NCBI GenBank assembly: GCA_023394415.1
Contig: JAEXAR010000041.1
Coordinates: 1 to 64,000, forward strand
Reading direction: 5' to 3'
Source: Bacteroidota bacterium
Lineage (GTDB): Bacteria > Bacteroidota > Bacteroidia > Flavobacteriales > Weeksellaceae
Length of the DNA stretch: 64,000 nt
A program made the position numbers and the translations under genes. Positions within the stretch are counted from its first letter, which is position 1, and every line of letters begins with the position of its first letter. Under the pieces are notes generated by a model that did no database searches, was not told where the DNA came from, and saw only the letters and a list, made by a program, of their open reading frames with translations. Below, piece by piece: positions 35,622 through 42,527 of the stretch.

Positions 35622-35954
35622 ATGACTGATATTAACATAAAAATTACAGACAGGGACGGTGTTTCACACGAGATTTTAGCACCCACTGATATGTCGATGA
35701 ACCTTATGGAAGTTATTCGTTCTTATGAGTTAGCGGAAGAAGGTACTATTGGTGTTTGTGGAGGTATGGCAATGTGTGCATCGTGTCAATGCTACATTGT
35801 AAATGGCGCAGAAAACCTTTCTGAAATGAGCGATGAAGAAGATGCAATGCTTGGTGAAGCTTATCACGTGAAAGAAAATTCTAGGTTAGGTTGCCAAATC
35901 CATATCACTGAAGAATTGGATGGATTGGAAGTTGAAATTGCACCATATCCTTAA
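35622..35954 (+). CDS. 2Fe-2S ferredoxin, adrenodoxin type
   Basis: A 110-residue ferredoxin with cluster ligands Cys46, Cys52, Cys55 and Cys91 (GVCGGMAMCASCQCYIV and SRLGCQIHITEEL), the CX5CX2C...C spacing of adrenodoxin/Fdx proteins. It follows the ferredoxin reductase gene, so the two likely form an electron-transfer chain for biosynthesis (for example Fe-S assembly or a hydroxylase). The electron acceptor is not visible here. A terminator at 35982-36011 closes the unit. Confidence 0.94.
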   Translation: MTDINIKITDRDGVSHEILAPTDMSMNLMEVIRSYELAEEGTIGVCGGMAMCASCQCYIVNGAENLSEMSDEEDAMLGEAYHVKENSRLGCQIHITEELDGLEVEIAPYP

Positions 35955-35981
35955 TAAAATGCTTATATTTAATTATAAAAT

Positions 35982-36011
35982 AAATCACGAGAAATCGTGA
36001 TTTTTGTTTTT
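35982..36011 (+). terminator. Terminator of the FNR/ferredoxin unit
   Basis: AAATCACGA, GAAA, TCGTGATTT followed by TTGTTTTT. Confidence 0.9.
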
Positions 36012-36048
36012 ATAAAATTCTTACTTTTAGTCAGTTAAAAAAATAACT

Positions 36049-36245
36049 ATGAAAAATGTTTTCACAATCATATTATCTGTTTTTTCAGTTTTTGTAATGG
36101 TACAAACGGAAAAAAAATTACGCCTGAATCTTTAGTTCAGCAACAATTTGATGGTTATAATGCACGAAACATTGATGCTTTTCTTACACCGTATGCTGAT
36201 GATGTGGAACTGTATGTTTTTCCGCAATTTTACTTCATCCAGTAA
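36049..36245 (+). pseudogene. Broken NTF2-like/SnoaL-type exported protein
   Basis: The first frame encodes a signal peptide (MKNVFTIILSVFSVFVMVQT). After eight A at 36110-36117 (nine would keep the frame), the sequence continues one frame over with KITPESLVQQQFDGYNARNI and DAFLTPYADDVELYVFP. This is the start of a nuclear transport factor 2-like domain. It then runs into unrelated codons and a TAA at 36243-36245, so about two thirds of a normal domain (130-150 residues) is missing. Two lesions make loss of function likely. Confidence 0.75.
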
Positions 36246-36282
36246 TTTAAAGTTATTTTGAATGCCAACGAAGTATGTTCAA

Positions 36283-36642
36283 CTACTTTCTTAAAATTTT
36301 CTCCACAGCCTTTCCCTTTGCCAATTCATCCACCAATTTATCCAAATATCTTGTTTGCTTAGTTAGAGGATTCTCGATGTCTTCAATACGATAACCGCAG
36401 ATCACGCCTTTGATAAGTTCCGCATTCGGATTTAGATTCGCTTCATTAAAAAACTGCTCAAAAGTTACTTTTTCATTGATCAGTTTCTGAAGTTTTGCTT
36501 CATCAAAACCGGTAAGCCAATTAATCACTTCGTTCAACTCATCTTTAGTTCTGCCTTTCTTTTCTATTTTGGTAATGTAATGAGGATAAACAGAAGCGAA
36601 GGTCATTTTGGCGATGCTTTTGTCGTGTTCTGGTGTTGTCAT
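36283..36642 (-). CDS. DUF2200 protein
   Basis: A 119-residue soluble helical protein of the DUF2200 family. Signature segments are KMTFASVYPHYITKIEKKGR, VINWLTGFDEAKLQKLI, FFNEANLNPNAELIKGVICG and YLDKLVDELAKGKAVEKIL. The function is unknown and the family is mostly transferred by homology alone. It stands alone, with the NTF2-like relic convergent to it on the left. Confidence 0.9.
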   Translation of the reverse strand: MTTPEHDKSIAKMTFASVYPHYITKIEKKGRTKDELNEVINWLTGFDEAKLQKLINEKVTFEQFFNEANLNPNAELIKGVICGYRIEDIENPLTKQTRYLDKLVDELAKGKAVEKILRK

Positions 36643-36765
36643 TGTGATTTTGTCGAATTCAATTCAAATATAAATAAAATCTATATTGGTACGAATAAAT
36701 TTGTCTTGAAGCTATCATATCATCAATCCTAAATTTTTCTTCCATGCACATATTAATAGATTTAT

Positions 36766-36797
36766 AAAAACAAATCCGCCCTTTCAGAGCGGATTTT
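36766..36797 (-). terminator. Terminator of pepD
   Basis: On the minus strand AATCCGC and GCGGATT pair around TCTGAAAGG and are followed by TGTTTTT. Confidence 0.8.
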
Positions 36798-36802
36798 TAA
36801 GT

Positions 36803-38245
36803 TTATTTAGCAGGTATATTAGCAAGAATTTCTTTCAAATAGCCCCAAAATTTTTGGGTAGAAGGGATGTTGGCTCTCTCATCAGGAGAGTGTGCACCAC
36901 GAATGGTTGGACCAAAACTCACCATTTCCATATCGGGATAATTCGCACCGATAATTCCACATTCTAATCCGGCGTGACAAGCTACCACGTGTGGTTTGCT
37001 TCCGAAATCTTTCTCGTAAATACCTTCCATAATTTTTACGATTTCAGAGCCGGGTTTTGGTTTCCAACCGGGATATGAACCGCTGAATTCAACTTGCATT
37101 CCAGCCAATTCAAAAACTGATTTCAACTGTTCTGCTACTGCCATTTTTGTAGATTCTACAGAGGAGCGAGAAAGGTTTAAGATTTTTAGTTCGCCACCTT
37201 TCAATTCTACTCTGGCTACATTGTTAGAGGCTTCTACCAAATCCGCAACATCAGGGCTCATTCTGTAAACGCCATTGTGAGCAGCCTTTAGCGCCAAAAT
37301 TATTTTTTTTGAATCTTCAACAGAAATTCCGTTTTCCGGTGAGGTGAAGTTTTCAATTCTGATTTCGATGTCTTTTTCAACGCCTGCAAATTCTTCTAGA
37401 ATAGCACTTTTAAGAGCCACGCAATTTTCGATGAATTCATCAGAGTTTCTCACAGAAATTACAGCGTAGGCTTCACGAGGTATTGCATTTCTCAATCCGC
37501 CACCATCGATAGAAATTAACTGTATATTCTGGTTGTATAGTCCGGTGTAAAGCAGTCTGCCCAAAATTACATTCGCATTTCCAAATCCTTTGTGAATATC
37601 CATACCGGAATGTCCTCCCTGTAAACCTTTGACGTATACTCTTACAGTTTGACCTTCTGGTTTTACGGTTTCATATTTTTGAGTTGCAGTAACGTCTATA
37701 CCACCTGCACAACCGATATCGATTTCATCATCCTCTTCAGTATCAAGATTCAGTAAGATGTCACCATTCAATTGTCCCGGTTTCAAACCGATGGCTCCGG
37801 TCATTCCTGTTTCTTCATCAATGGTGAATAGGGCTTCTAATGCAGGATGAGCAATATCTGAACTTTCTAGTATCGACATTATTGCAGCCACGCCTAATCC
37901 GTTATCAGCACCAAGCGTTGTTCCTTTTGCTTTTACCCAATCTCCATCAATTTCCATCTGTATGCCTTGGGTTTCAAAATCAAAATTTACATCATTATTC
38001 TTTTGGCAAACCATATCCAGATGCGATTGCAAAACGACTGATTTTCGGTTTTCCATTCCTGCTGTTGCCGGTTTTTTAATGATAACATTGCCTACTTCGT
38101 CTACATGGGTTTCCAAGCTTAGGCTTTCACCAAAATTTTTAATAAATTCAATTACTTTTCCTTCTTTTTTTGAAGGTCTCGGAACTGAATTAAGCGCAGC
38201 AAAATTCTTCCAAATTATTTGTGGTTCGAGTTGTGTAATATCCAT
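36803..38245 (-). CDS. pepD: PepD, aminoacyl-histidine dipeptidase (M20 family)
   Basis: A cytoplasmic metallopeptidase that cleaves beta-Ala-His and other X-His dipeptides. The 480 residues have the M20 metal motifs VVLQSHLDMVCQKN (first His and Asp), GTTLGADNGLGVAAIMSILE and FTIDEETGMTGAIGLKPG (catalytic and metal Glu). The C-terminal SFGPTIRGAHSPDERANIP carries the last His. The start at 38245 (MDITQLEPQIIWKNF) is preferred to 38338, because the extra 31 residues are basic-hydrophobic and run through the terminator of the upstream gene. Confidence 0.94.
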   Translation of the reverse strand: MDITQLEPQIIWKNFAALNSVPRPSKKEGKVIEFIKNFGESLSLETHVDEVGNVIIKKPATAGMENRKSVVLQSHLDMVCQKNNDVNFDFETQGIQMEIDGDWVKAKGTTLGADNGLGVAAIMSILESSDIAHPALEALFTIDEETGMTGAIGLKPGQLNGDILLNLDTEEDDEIDIGCAGGIDVTATQKYETVKPEGQTVRVYVKGLQGGHSGMDIHKGFGNANVILGRLLYTGLYNQNIQLISIDGGGLRNAIPREAYAVISVRNSDEFIENCVALKSAILEEFAGVEKDIEIRIENFTSPENGISVEDSKKIILALKAAHNGVYRMSPDVADLVEASNNVARVELKGGELKILNLSRSSVESTKMAVAEQLKSVFELAGMQVEFSGSYPGWKPKPGSEIVKIMEGIYEKDFGSKPHVVACHAGLECGIIGANYPDMEMVSFGPTIRGAHSPDERANIPSTQKFWGYLKEILANIPAK

Positions 38246-38271
38246 AAGATTATTTTTCTCAAATTTAAGAA

Positions 38272-38304
38272 TAAAAAAACGCTTCCGAAACCTTTCAGAA
38301 GCGT
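38272..38304 (-). terminator. Terminator of the small lipoprotein gene
   Basis: On the minus strand ACGCTTCTGAAA and TTTCGGAAGCGT pair and are followed by seven T. Confidence 0.85.
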
Positions 38305-38325
38305 ATATACAGATTTTAATAAACT

Positions 38326-38820
38326 TTAACAGCCGCACTCACCATAAACGGGAATGACAGTTTTTTTGCCATCTTTGCTTTCCACGGTCAAAGTCCCTTT
38401 ATACAAAGCTGTTTCTATTTCACCTTCTTCTACAACGGTTCCTTTCAGCTGTACTTTATAATCATTGTTGTGAAGGTTAATATTAAGGGCTTTTTCCGGT
38501 AAAACCTCATTTTTTTTATCATAGTCAAGTTTAAAGAGTTTACCGTTGATTTTTATAAATCCATTCTGCTGATAATCGTCCACATAAATGTAATTTTGCT
38601 TTACAAACTGCTCACGATCTGTTGCAAAATAACAGGAACAACCCTGTATTTCCTGCGGAAACCCGAAATTTTCGAGTTGAAGGTCTTTCGCAACTGCTGA
38701 ATCTTTTTTGGTTTCTACCTTCGTTTCAGTTTTTGGAACAGTTTTTTCGGTGCTTATTTTTTCTTCTTTTTTACACGAAAACAAAACCGCAATTACAAAC
38801 AGTGCAAAAATTTTTCTCAT
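38326..38820 (-). CDS. Small lipoprotein of unknown function
   Basis: A 164-residue lipoprotein (signal MRKIFALFVIAVLFSCKK). A Lys/Glu/Thr-rich linker (about 17-55) precedes a compact beta-rich domain with several cysteines (GCSCYFATDREQF, NGKLFKLDYDKKNEVL, GTVVEEGEIETALYKGTLTV and the final YGECGC). The two CxC sequences, one at each end of the domain, may form a metal or disulfide site. An upstream in-frame Met at 38865 gives a non-signal extension and is rejected. Confidence 0.75.
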   Translation of the reverse strand: MRKIFALFVIAVLFSCKKEEKISTEKTVPKTETKVETKKDSAVAKDLQLENFGFPQEIQGCSCYFATDREQFVKQNYIYVDDYQQNGFIKINGKLFKLDYDKKNEVLPEKALNINLHNNDYKVQLKGTVVEEGEIETALYKGTLTVESKDGKKTVIPVYGECGC

Positions 38821-38871
38821 CAATTTACTTTTAGATTTATTTGAAAACCATTTCCATTCAATCATTATTCA

Positions 38872-39474
38872 TCATCCTCTAGCACGTTCAAGCAATACCA
38901 TCATCAAAAGTGAAAGCACAACGAGGGTTTCCTGTTCATCAGCAATATCCACTTTTCTATGCAGTTGAAATCTTCTGCCAAAGAACGAAGGCATCTTTTT
39001 GAGTTCAAAAATCAATCTTCCGGTTTTATCCTTCACATCATAAACTGGATTAAGAAAGTACCCTGTGAAAAATCCAATCACGGGAATTTCACTTACAAAA
39101 CCATCCAAAATTTTCGTCCAGGCATTTCTCTCGGTAATTTGAAAAAGAGTATTTTTATTACCATCCAGAATATCGTAAGTTGATTTCCAAAATGAGCGCA
39201 TTCCTTTTCTGGCAAGTGTTCCTACGGAGTTTCCACTCGTCTGCATCATTGAGTAAGAGGCATTAAAATCAATCCATTGGTTGGCTTTTATGGTATAAAG
39301 TTCTTTGCTGCGACTTTCATCCGAGTAAATCACAACATTTTCTTTTAGCTTAAAAAGTTTTTGTCTTACATAGCAAACGTAGTTCCCATTCACATCAGTA
39401 ATATTGAAGTCGCTTGATAGCGTAGAGATTTTGAATTTAAAATCGAGCGGATAATTCAGGTTTTTAAGAATCAT
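38872..39474 (-). CDS. LURP-one/scramblase-like protein
   Basis: A 200-residue protein with the LURP-one-related (tubby C-terminal-like) fold. It reads LDFKFKISTLSSDFNITDVN, YVCYVRQKLFKLKENVVIY, LYTIKANQWIDFNASYSM and, after the central helix, VYDVKDKTGRLIFELKKMPS. The C-terminus ends in a hydrophobic helix (LVVLSLLMMVLLERARG), perhaps a membrane tail. Bacterial LOR proteins are uncharacterised. It lies just upstream of the small lipoprotein gene (51 bp) and divergent from recR. Confidence 0.78.
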   Translation of the reverse strand: MILKNLNYPLDFKFKISTLSSDFNITDVNGNYVCYVRQKLFKLKENVVIYSDESRSKELYTIKANQWIDFNASYSMMQTSGNSVGTLARKGMRSFWKSTYDILDGNKNTLFQITERNAWTKILDGFVSEIPVIGFFTGYFLNPVYDVKDKTGRLIFELKKMPSFFGRRFQLHRKVDIADEQETLVVLSLLMMVLLERARG

Positions 39475-39519
39475 TTCATTTAATTTTTCTCAAATATAGG
39501 AAAAAGACATTTGTGTTTT

Positions 39520-39527
39520 TATCTTTG
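39520..39527 (+). promoter_or_regulatory. -7 element immediately before recR
   Basis: TATCTTTG ends 4 bp before the chosen recR ATG (39532), so little or no 5' leader is expected. Confidence 0.5.
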
Positions 39528-39531
39528 TGAA

Positions 39532-40143
39532 ATGGATTATCCGAGTAAAATTTTGGCAAAAGCCGTTGAAGAAATTTCAGGTTTGCCCGGAATTGGAAAA
39601 AAATCGGCGTTAAGATTAGCGCTGCATCTTCTGAAACAGCCCGAAAGCCAGGCCATATCTTTGGGAGACGCCTTAAAAAAACTAGTGACCGATATAAAAT
39701 ATTGTAAAGAATGTCACAATTTTTCAGATTTTGAAATTTGTGAAATTTGTGCCAGCTCCAAACGAAATTCTGAACAACTCTGTATTGTAGAAGATGTGCG
39801 AGATGTAATGGCAATAGAAAATACGGGAAAATATACGGGAAAATATCTTGTTTTAGGCGGAAAGATTTCTCCAATGGAAGGTGTAGGACCCAATCAACTC
39901 AATATTTCAGGGATTGAAAGAAAGCTAAATGATACCGCCGTAAAAGAACTTATTTTTGCTTTGAGTGCTACTATGGAAGGTGATACTACAGCTTATTATA
40001 TTTATAAAAAATTCAAAAATTTTCAGGTGAAATTTTCATCAATAGCACGTGGGATTTCCGTAGGTGATGAATTGGAATATGCTGATGAAATTTCTTTGGG
40101 ACGTTCCATACAAAACCGTGTACCTTATAACGAAAGAGATTAA
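39532..40143 (+). CDS. recR: RecR recombination mediator
   Basis: RecR forms, with RecO (and RecF), the complex that loads RecA at gaps. The 203 residues hold an N-terminal helix-hairpin-helix (EISGLPGIGKKSALRLALHL), the zinc finger (CKECHNF and CEICASSKR), the Toprim domain (LCIVEDVRDVMAIENTGKY, HVL-type YLVLGGKISPMEGVGP) and the C-terminal ARGISVGDELEYADEISLGR. The ATG at 39532 (MDYPSKILAKAVEE) is the start, because an upstream non-AUG start at 39511 would lie across the -7 element. It runs into a glycosyltransferase gene 6 bp later. Confidence 0.95.
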   Translation: MDYPSKILAKAVEEISGLPGIGKKSALRLALHLLKQPESQAISLGDALKKLVTDIKYCKECHNFSDFEICEICASSKRNSEQLCIVEDVRDVMAIENTGKYTGKYLVLGGKISPMEGVGPNQLNISGIERKLNDTAVKELIFALSATMEGDTTAYYIYKKFKNFQVKFSSIARGISVGDELEYADEISLGRSIQNRVPYNERD

Positions 40144-40149
40144 TTTCTT

Positions 40150-40977
40150 ATGAAGCTTACCATCATCATTGTTAATTATAATGTTACCAATTTATTGAGG
40201 AAATGTCTTTCTTCAATTGAAAAATTTTGTGATGTAGATTACGAGGTGATTGTAGTGGATAATGCTTCACCGGATTCTTCGTGGAAGTCTTTAATTAAAG
40301 GATTTCGCAAAACTAAATTTATTGAATCTGCTGAAAATAAGGGTTTTGCAGTTGCTAATAACACGGCAGTAAAAGAAGCTAAAGGAGAATACATTTTGTT
40401 GCTAAATCCTGATACTGAACTCGAAGGATTTTATATGAATGAAATTTTACAATTTGCGGATGCTAAAACAAATTTCGGTTGTCTTGGCGTAAGAATGCAC
40501 GATGCAAAAGGTTATTTTCTTCCAGAAAGTAAACGTTCAGTACCGGATATGTTCAATTCCTTTGAGAAACTTTTTATCAATTTCAAAAAAAACAACTCAA
40601 AATCTTATTATCGAAATGATATTGGGGAATTTGATATTGCAGAAGTTGAGGTGATTACGGGAGCTTTTTTGCTTTGCAAAAAAGAGGTTTATAATCTAAT
40701 CGGTGGTTTGGATGAGTCTTATTTTATGTATGGAGAAGACATCGATTTATGTTATACGCTACAAAAGAATGGTTATAAAAATTGGTACTATGGTAAATCA
40801 TCCATCCTGCATCATAAAGGTGAAAGTACGGTGAAGGATAGCATTTATCTGGAAAGGTTTTATGGCGCCATGCAAATTTTTGTTGATAAATATTACAAGA
40901 ATCATAAAATTCAGCATTCATTTTTATCAGCAGGTCTGAAATTGCGGCATCATCTCGAAAAAATAAAACTTCAATGA
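40150..40977 (+). CDS. Family 2 glycosyltransferase
   Basis: A 275-residue GT-A fold glycosyltransferase (GT2, WcaA/rhamnosyltransferase-like). It begins LTIIIVNYNVTNLLRKCLSS, followed by VVDNASPDSS and the DXD-region YILLLNPDTELEG. Later it shows VITGAFLLCKKEVYNLIGGL and DESYFMYGEDIDLCYTLQKN. The acceptor and donor sugar are unknown. It follows recR by 6 bp, so it is co-transcribed with a DNA-repair gene. The hairpin at 40976-41008 ends the unit. Confidence 0.92.
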   Translation: MKLTIIIVNYNVTNLLRKCLSSIEKFCDVDYEVIVVDNASPDSSWKSLIKGFRKTKFIESAENKGFAVANNTAVKEAKGEYILLLNPDTELEGFYMNEILQFADAKTNFGCLGVRMHDAKGYFLPESKRSVPDMFNSFEKLFINFKKNNSKSYYRNDIGEFDIAEVEVITGAFLLCKKEVYNLIGGLDESYFMYGEDIDLCYTLQKNGYKNWYYGKSSILHHKGESTVKDSIYLERFYGAMQIFVDKYYKNHKIQHSFLSAGLKLRHHLEKIKLQ

Positions 40978-41008
40978 AAAAGCGATCCAGAATTTTGAAT
41001 CGCTTTTT
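40976..41008. terminator. Bidirectional terminator between the glycosyltransferase and secG
   Basis: AAAAAGCGAT and ATCGCTTTTT pair around a 12-nt loop. The A-run and T-run allow it to end both convergent genes. Confidence 0.8.
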
Positions 41009-41032
41009 ATTATTTTATAATCTTTTAAAAAA

Positions 41033-41404
41033 TTAATTTCCTGCAGGAACCGGTTGTTGTGCCGGAGTTGTTGTAGCCGGAGTAGCAGTTGCAGGTGTGC
41101 TTTGTGCCGGAGTTTGCTGTGCCGGAGCTGTAGTTTGTTGTTTTGGAGCTTGCTGCACTCTTTGTACAGGCTTACCTGTAAGAATGACACTTAATATAAT
41201 TAATGATACAATTACAATTCCTAATGTCCAGGTTGCTTTTTCCATAAAGTCGTTGGTTCTTTGTACGCCAAACTTTGCAGCACCAGAACCTCCGAAAGTT
41301 CCTGAAAGACCTCCTCCTTTTGGATTTTGTGCCATAATGATGATGATTAGCAAAACACTTGCAATCACGATAAGAACCATAAATAATGTAAATATTGTGC
41401 TCAT
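41033..41404 (-). CDS. secG: SecG, preprotein translocase subunit
   Basis: SecG is the small stimulatory subunit of the SecYEG channel. The 123-residue protein has the two SecG helices (TIFTLFMVLIVIASVLLIII and WTLGIVIVSLIILSVIL) flanking the loop MAQNPKGGGLSGTFGGSGAAKF. After residue 77 comes a low-complexity Gln/Ala/Pro/Thr-rich tail of about 45 residues, which is longer than in E. coli SecG. Such tails are frequent in Bacteroidota (from memory). Confidence 0.95.
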   Translation of the reverse strand: MSTIFTLFMVLIVIASVLLIIIIMAQNPKGGGLSGTFGGSGAAKFGVQRTNDFMEKATWTLGIVIVSLIILSVILTGKPVQRVQQAPKQQTTAPAQQTPAQSTPATATPATTTPAQQPVPAGN

Positions 41405-41474
41405 TATTTCTTTAAAAATTTAGGTTGCAAATATACTGTTTTTGTATTTAACTACAAAAATTTGTATGTTAGGA

Positions 41475-41990
41475 TTATTTCAAAGGTGCGCCAACAGGTA
41501 TGTCACAACGGTGTCCTGGTTCTCCGTGTGGTGGATTCATTCCCGGAGCAGTTGCTATAGGTGATGCAGATGGTTGTGGTACTACCATATTTGCAGATGG
41601 TGTCTGTGCAGGAGCCACAGCTTGTGGTAGAACAGAAGTTTGAGGCGCTGCATTTTGTGGTGGCGAATTCAAAGGTGCGCCAACAGGTATATCACAACGG
41701 TGATTTGGCTGTCCATGTGGTGGATTCATTCCCGGAGCTGTTGAAACAGGTGTTTGTGGAAGAGTAGATGTAATTTGCGGCGTAACATTAACAGTTTGTG
41801 GAGCAGCAGAAACATTTGGAGTTACAGGTGCTGAACCATTTGTAGCAGGAGGAGTTACAGATACCGAATCCTTTGTTGTAGGAACTGTCATCGTTTTATC
41901 AATACTTTCTGTAGTTGTTGATGTATTTTCTTTTTTATTGCAGGCAGCTAATAATAGAACGCCGGACATTATAAAGTAAACTCTTTTCAT
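41475..41990 (-). CDS. Lipoprotein with two copies of a Cys/His-containing motif
   Basis: A 171-residue lipoprotein (MKRVYFIMSGVLLLAAC). Between the lipobox and the C-terminus the sequence is low-complexity (Thr/Pro/Ala/Val/Gln). Embedded in it are two nearly identical 24-residue units that read APGMNPPHG-x-P-x-HRCDIPVGAPL, one near residues 84-107 and one ending the protein. I recall this motif from short Bacteroidota proteins and lipoproteins; the invariant His, Cys and Pro suggest a metal or haem-like ligand set (inference). No function is known. The two units arose from a 63-codon-spaced DNA duplication (41481-41742). Confidence 0.85.
   Translation of the reverse strand: MKRVYFIMSGVLLLAACNKKENTSTTTESIDKTMTVPTTKDSVSVTPPATNGSAPVTPNVSAAPQTVNVTPQITSTLPQTPVSTAPGMNPPHGQPNHRCDIPVGAPLNSPPQNAAPQTSVLPQAVAPAQTPSANMVVPQPSASPIATAPGMNPPHGEPGHRCDIPVGAPLK
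41481..41742. repeat. Direct repeat pair encoding the Cys/His motif
   Basis: Copies at 41481-41553 and 41670-41742 (189 bp apart) share CAAAGGTGCGCCAACAGGTA, followed by near-identical sequence over about 73 bp. Confidence 0.85.
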
Positions 41991-42039
41991 TTTAAAAAAT
42001 TTAGGCTAAAGTAATCAAAAAATGTAAGCCTTTAAAAAT

Positions 42040-42071
42040 AAAAAAGATAGAAATCAATTTCTATCTTTTTT
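42040..42071 (-). terminator. Terminator of the 81-residue protein gene
   Basis: AAAAAAGATAGAAAT and ATTTCTATCTTTTTT form an almost perfect palindrome downstream of the minus-strand gene. Confidence 0.85.
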
Positions 42072-42096
42072 GAATAACTATATATAATCTCGAATT

Positions 42097-42342
42097 TTAG
42101 ATTCTTACAACATCAAAATTAAATCCGGATCTAAAGTTAAGCTGGCAATTGGATTGTAGTCTAAATTTAAGTTTCCTGCTGATTTCCTCTAAAAAGGTTA
42201 GTTGCGCTTCTTCTTTAATACAAACTCCGGAATTATTCAACGTAACACCATTTTCATCAAACCTTAAGGTTTGAACGGAATGTTTTGAATAAAGATGCTC
42301 AAGAAATTTTAAATCTTCAAGTGAAAGTATATTTTCAGACAT
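42097..42342 (-). CDS. Small protein of unknown function
   Basis: An 81-residue soluble protein starting MSENILSLEDLKFLEHLYSK, with a likely helix, then beta strands (QTLRFDENGVTLNNSG) and a further helix-strand (LTFLEEISRKLKFRLQ, FNFDVVRI). I do not recognise a family. The presence of its own terminator and a normal start supports expression. Confidence 0.6.
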   Translation of the reverse strand: MSENILSLEDLKFLEHLYSKHSVQTLRFDENGVTLNNSGVCIKEEAQLTFLEEISRKLKFRLQSNCQLNFRSGFNFDVVRI

Positions 42343-42527
42343 AGCATGTGTTTTTAGTATAAGATCAAAGTTACAAGTTCTGTGCCGTGAGCTTTTTTTG
42401 TATTACGTTTTTTTATTATATAATTTCCAGCAGGGAAAATTTTAAAATGTTCAAATTATATAAAAGATAAAGTAAAATTTGAAAACTTATGGATGGGACT
42501 TTTTTTATTTTTGTTTTTTACCCAAAA

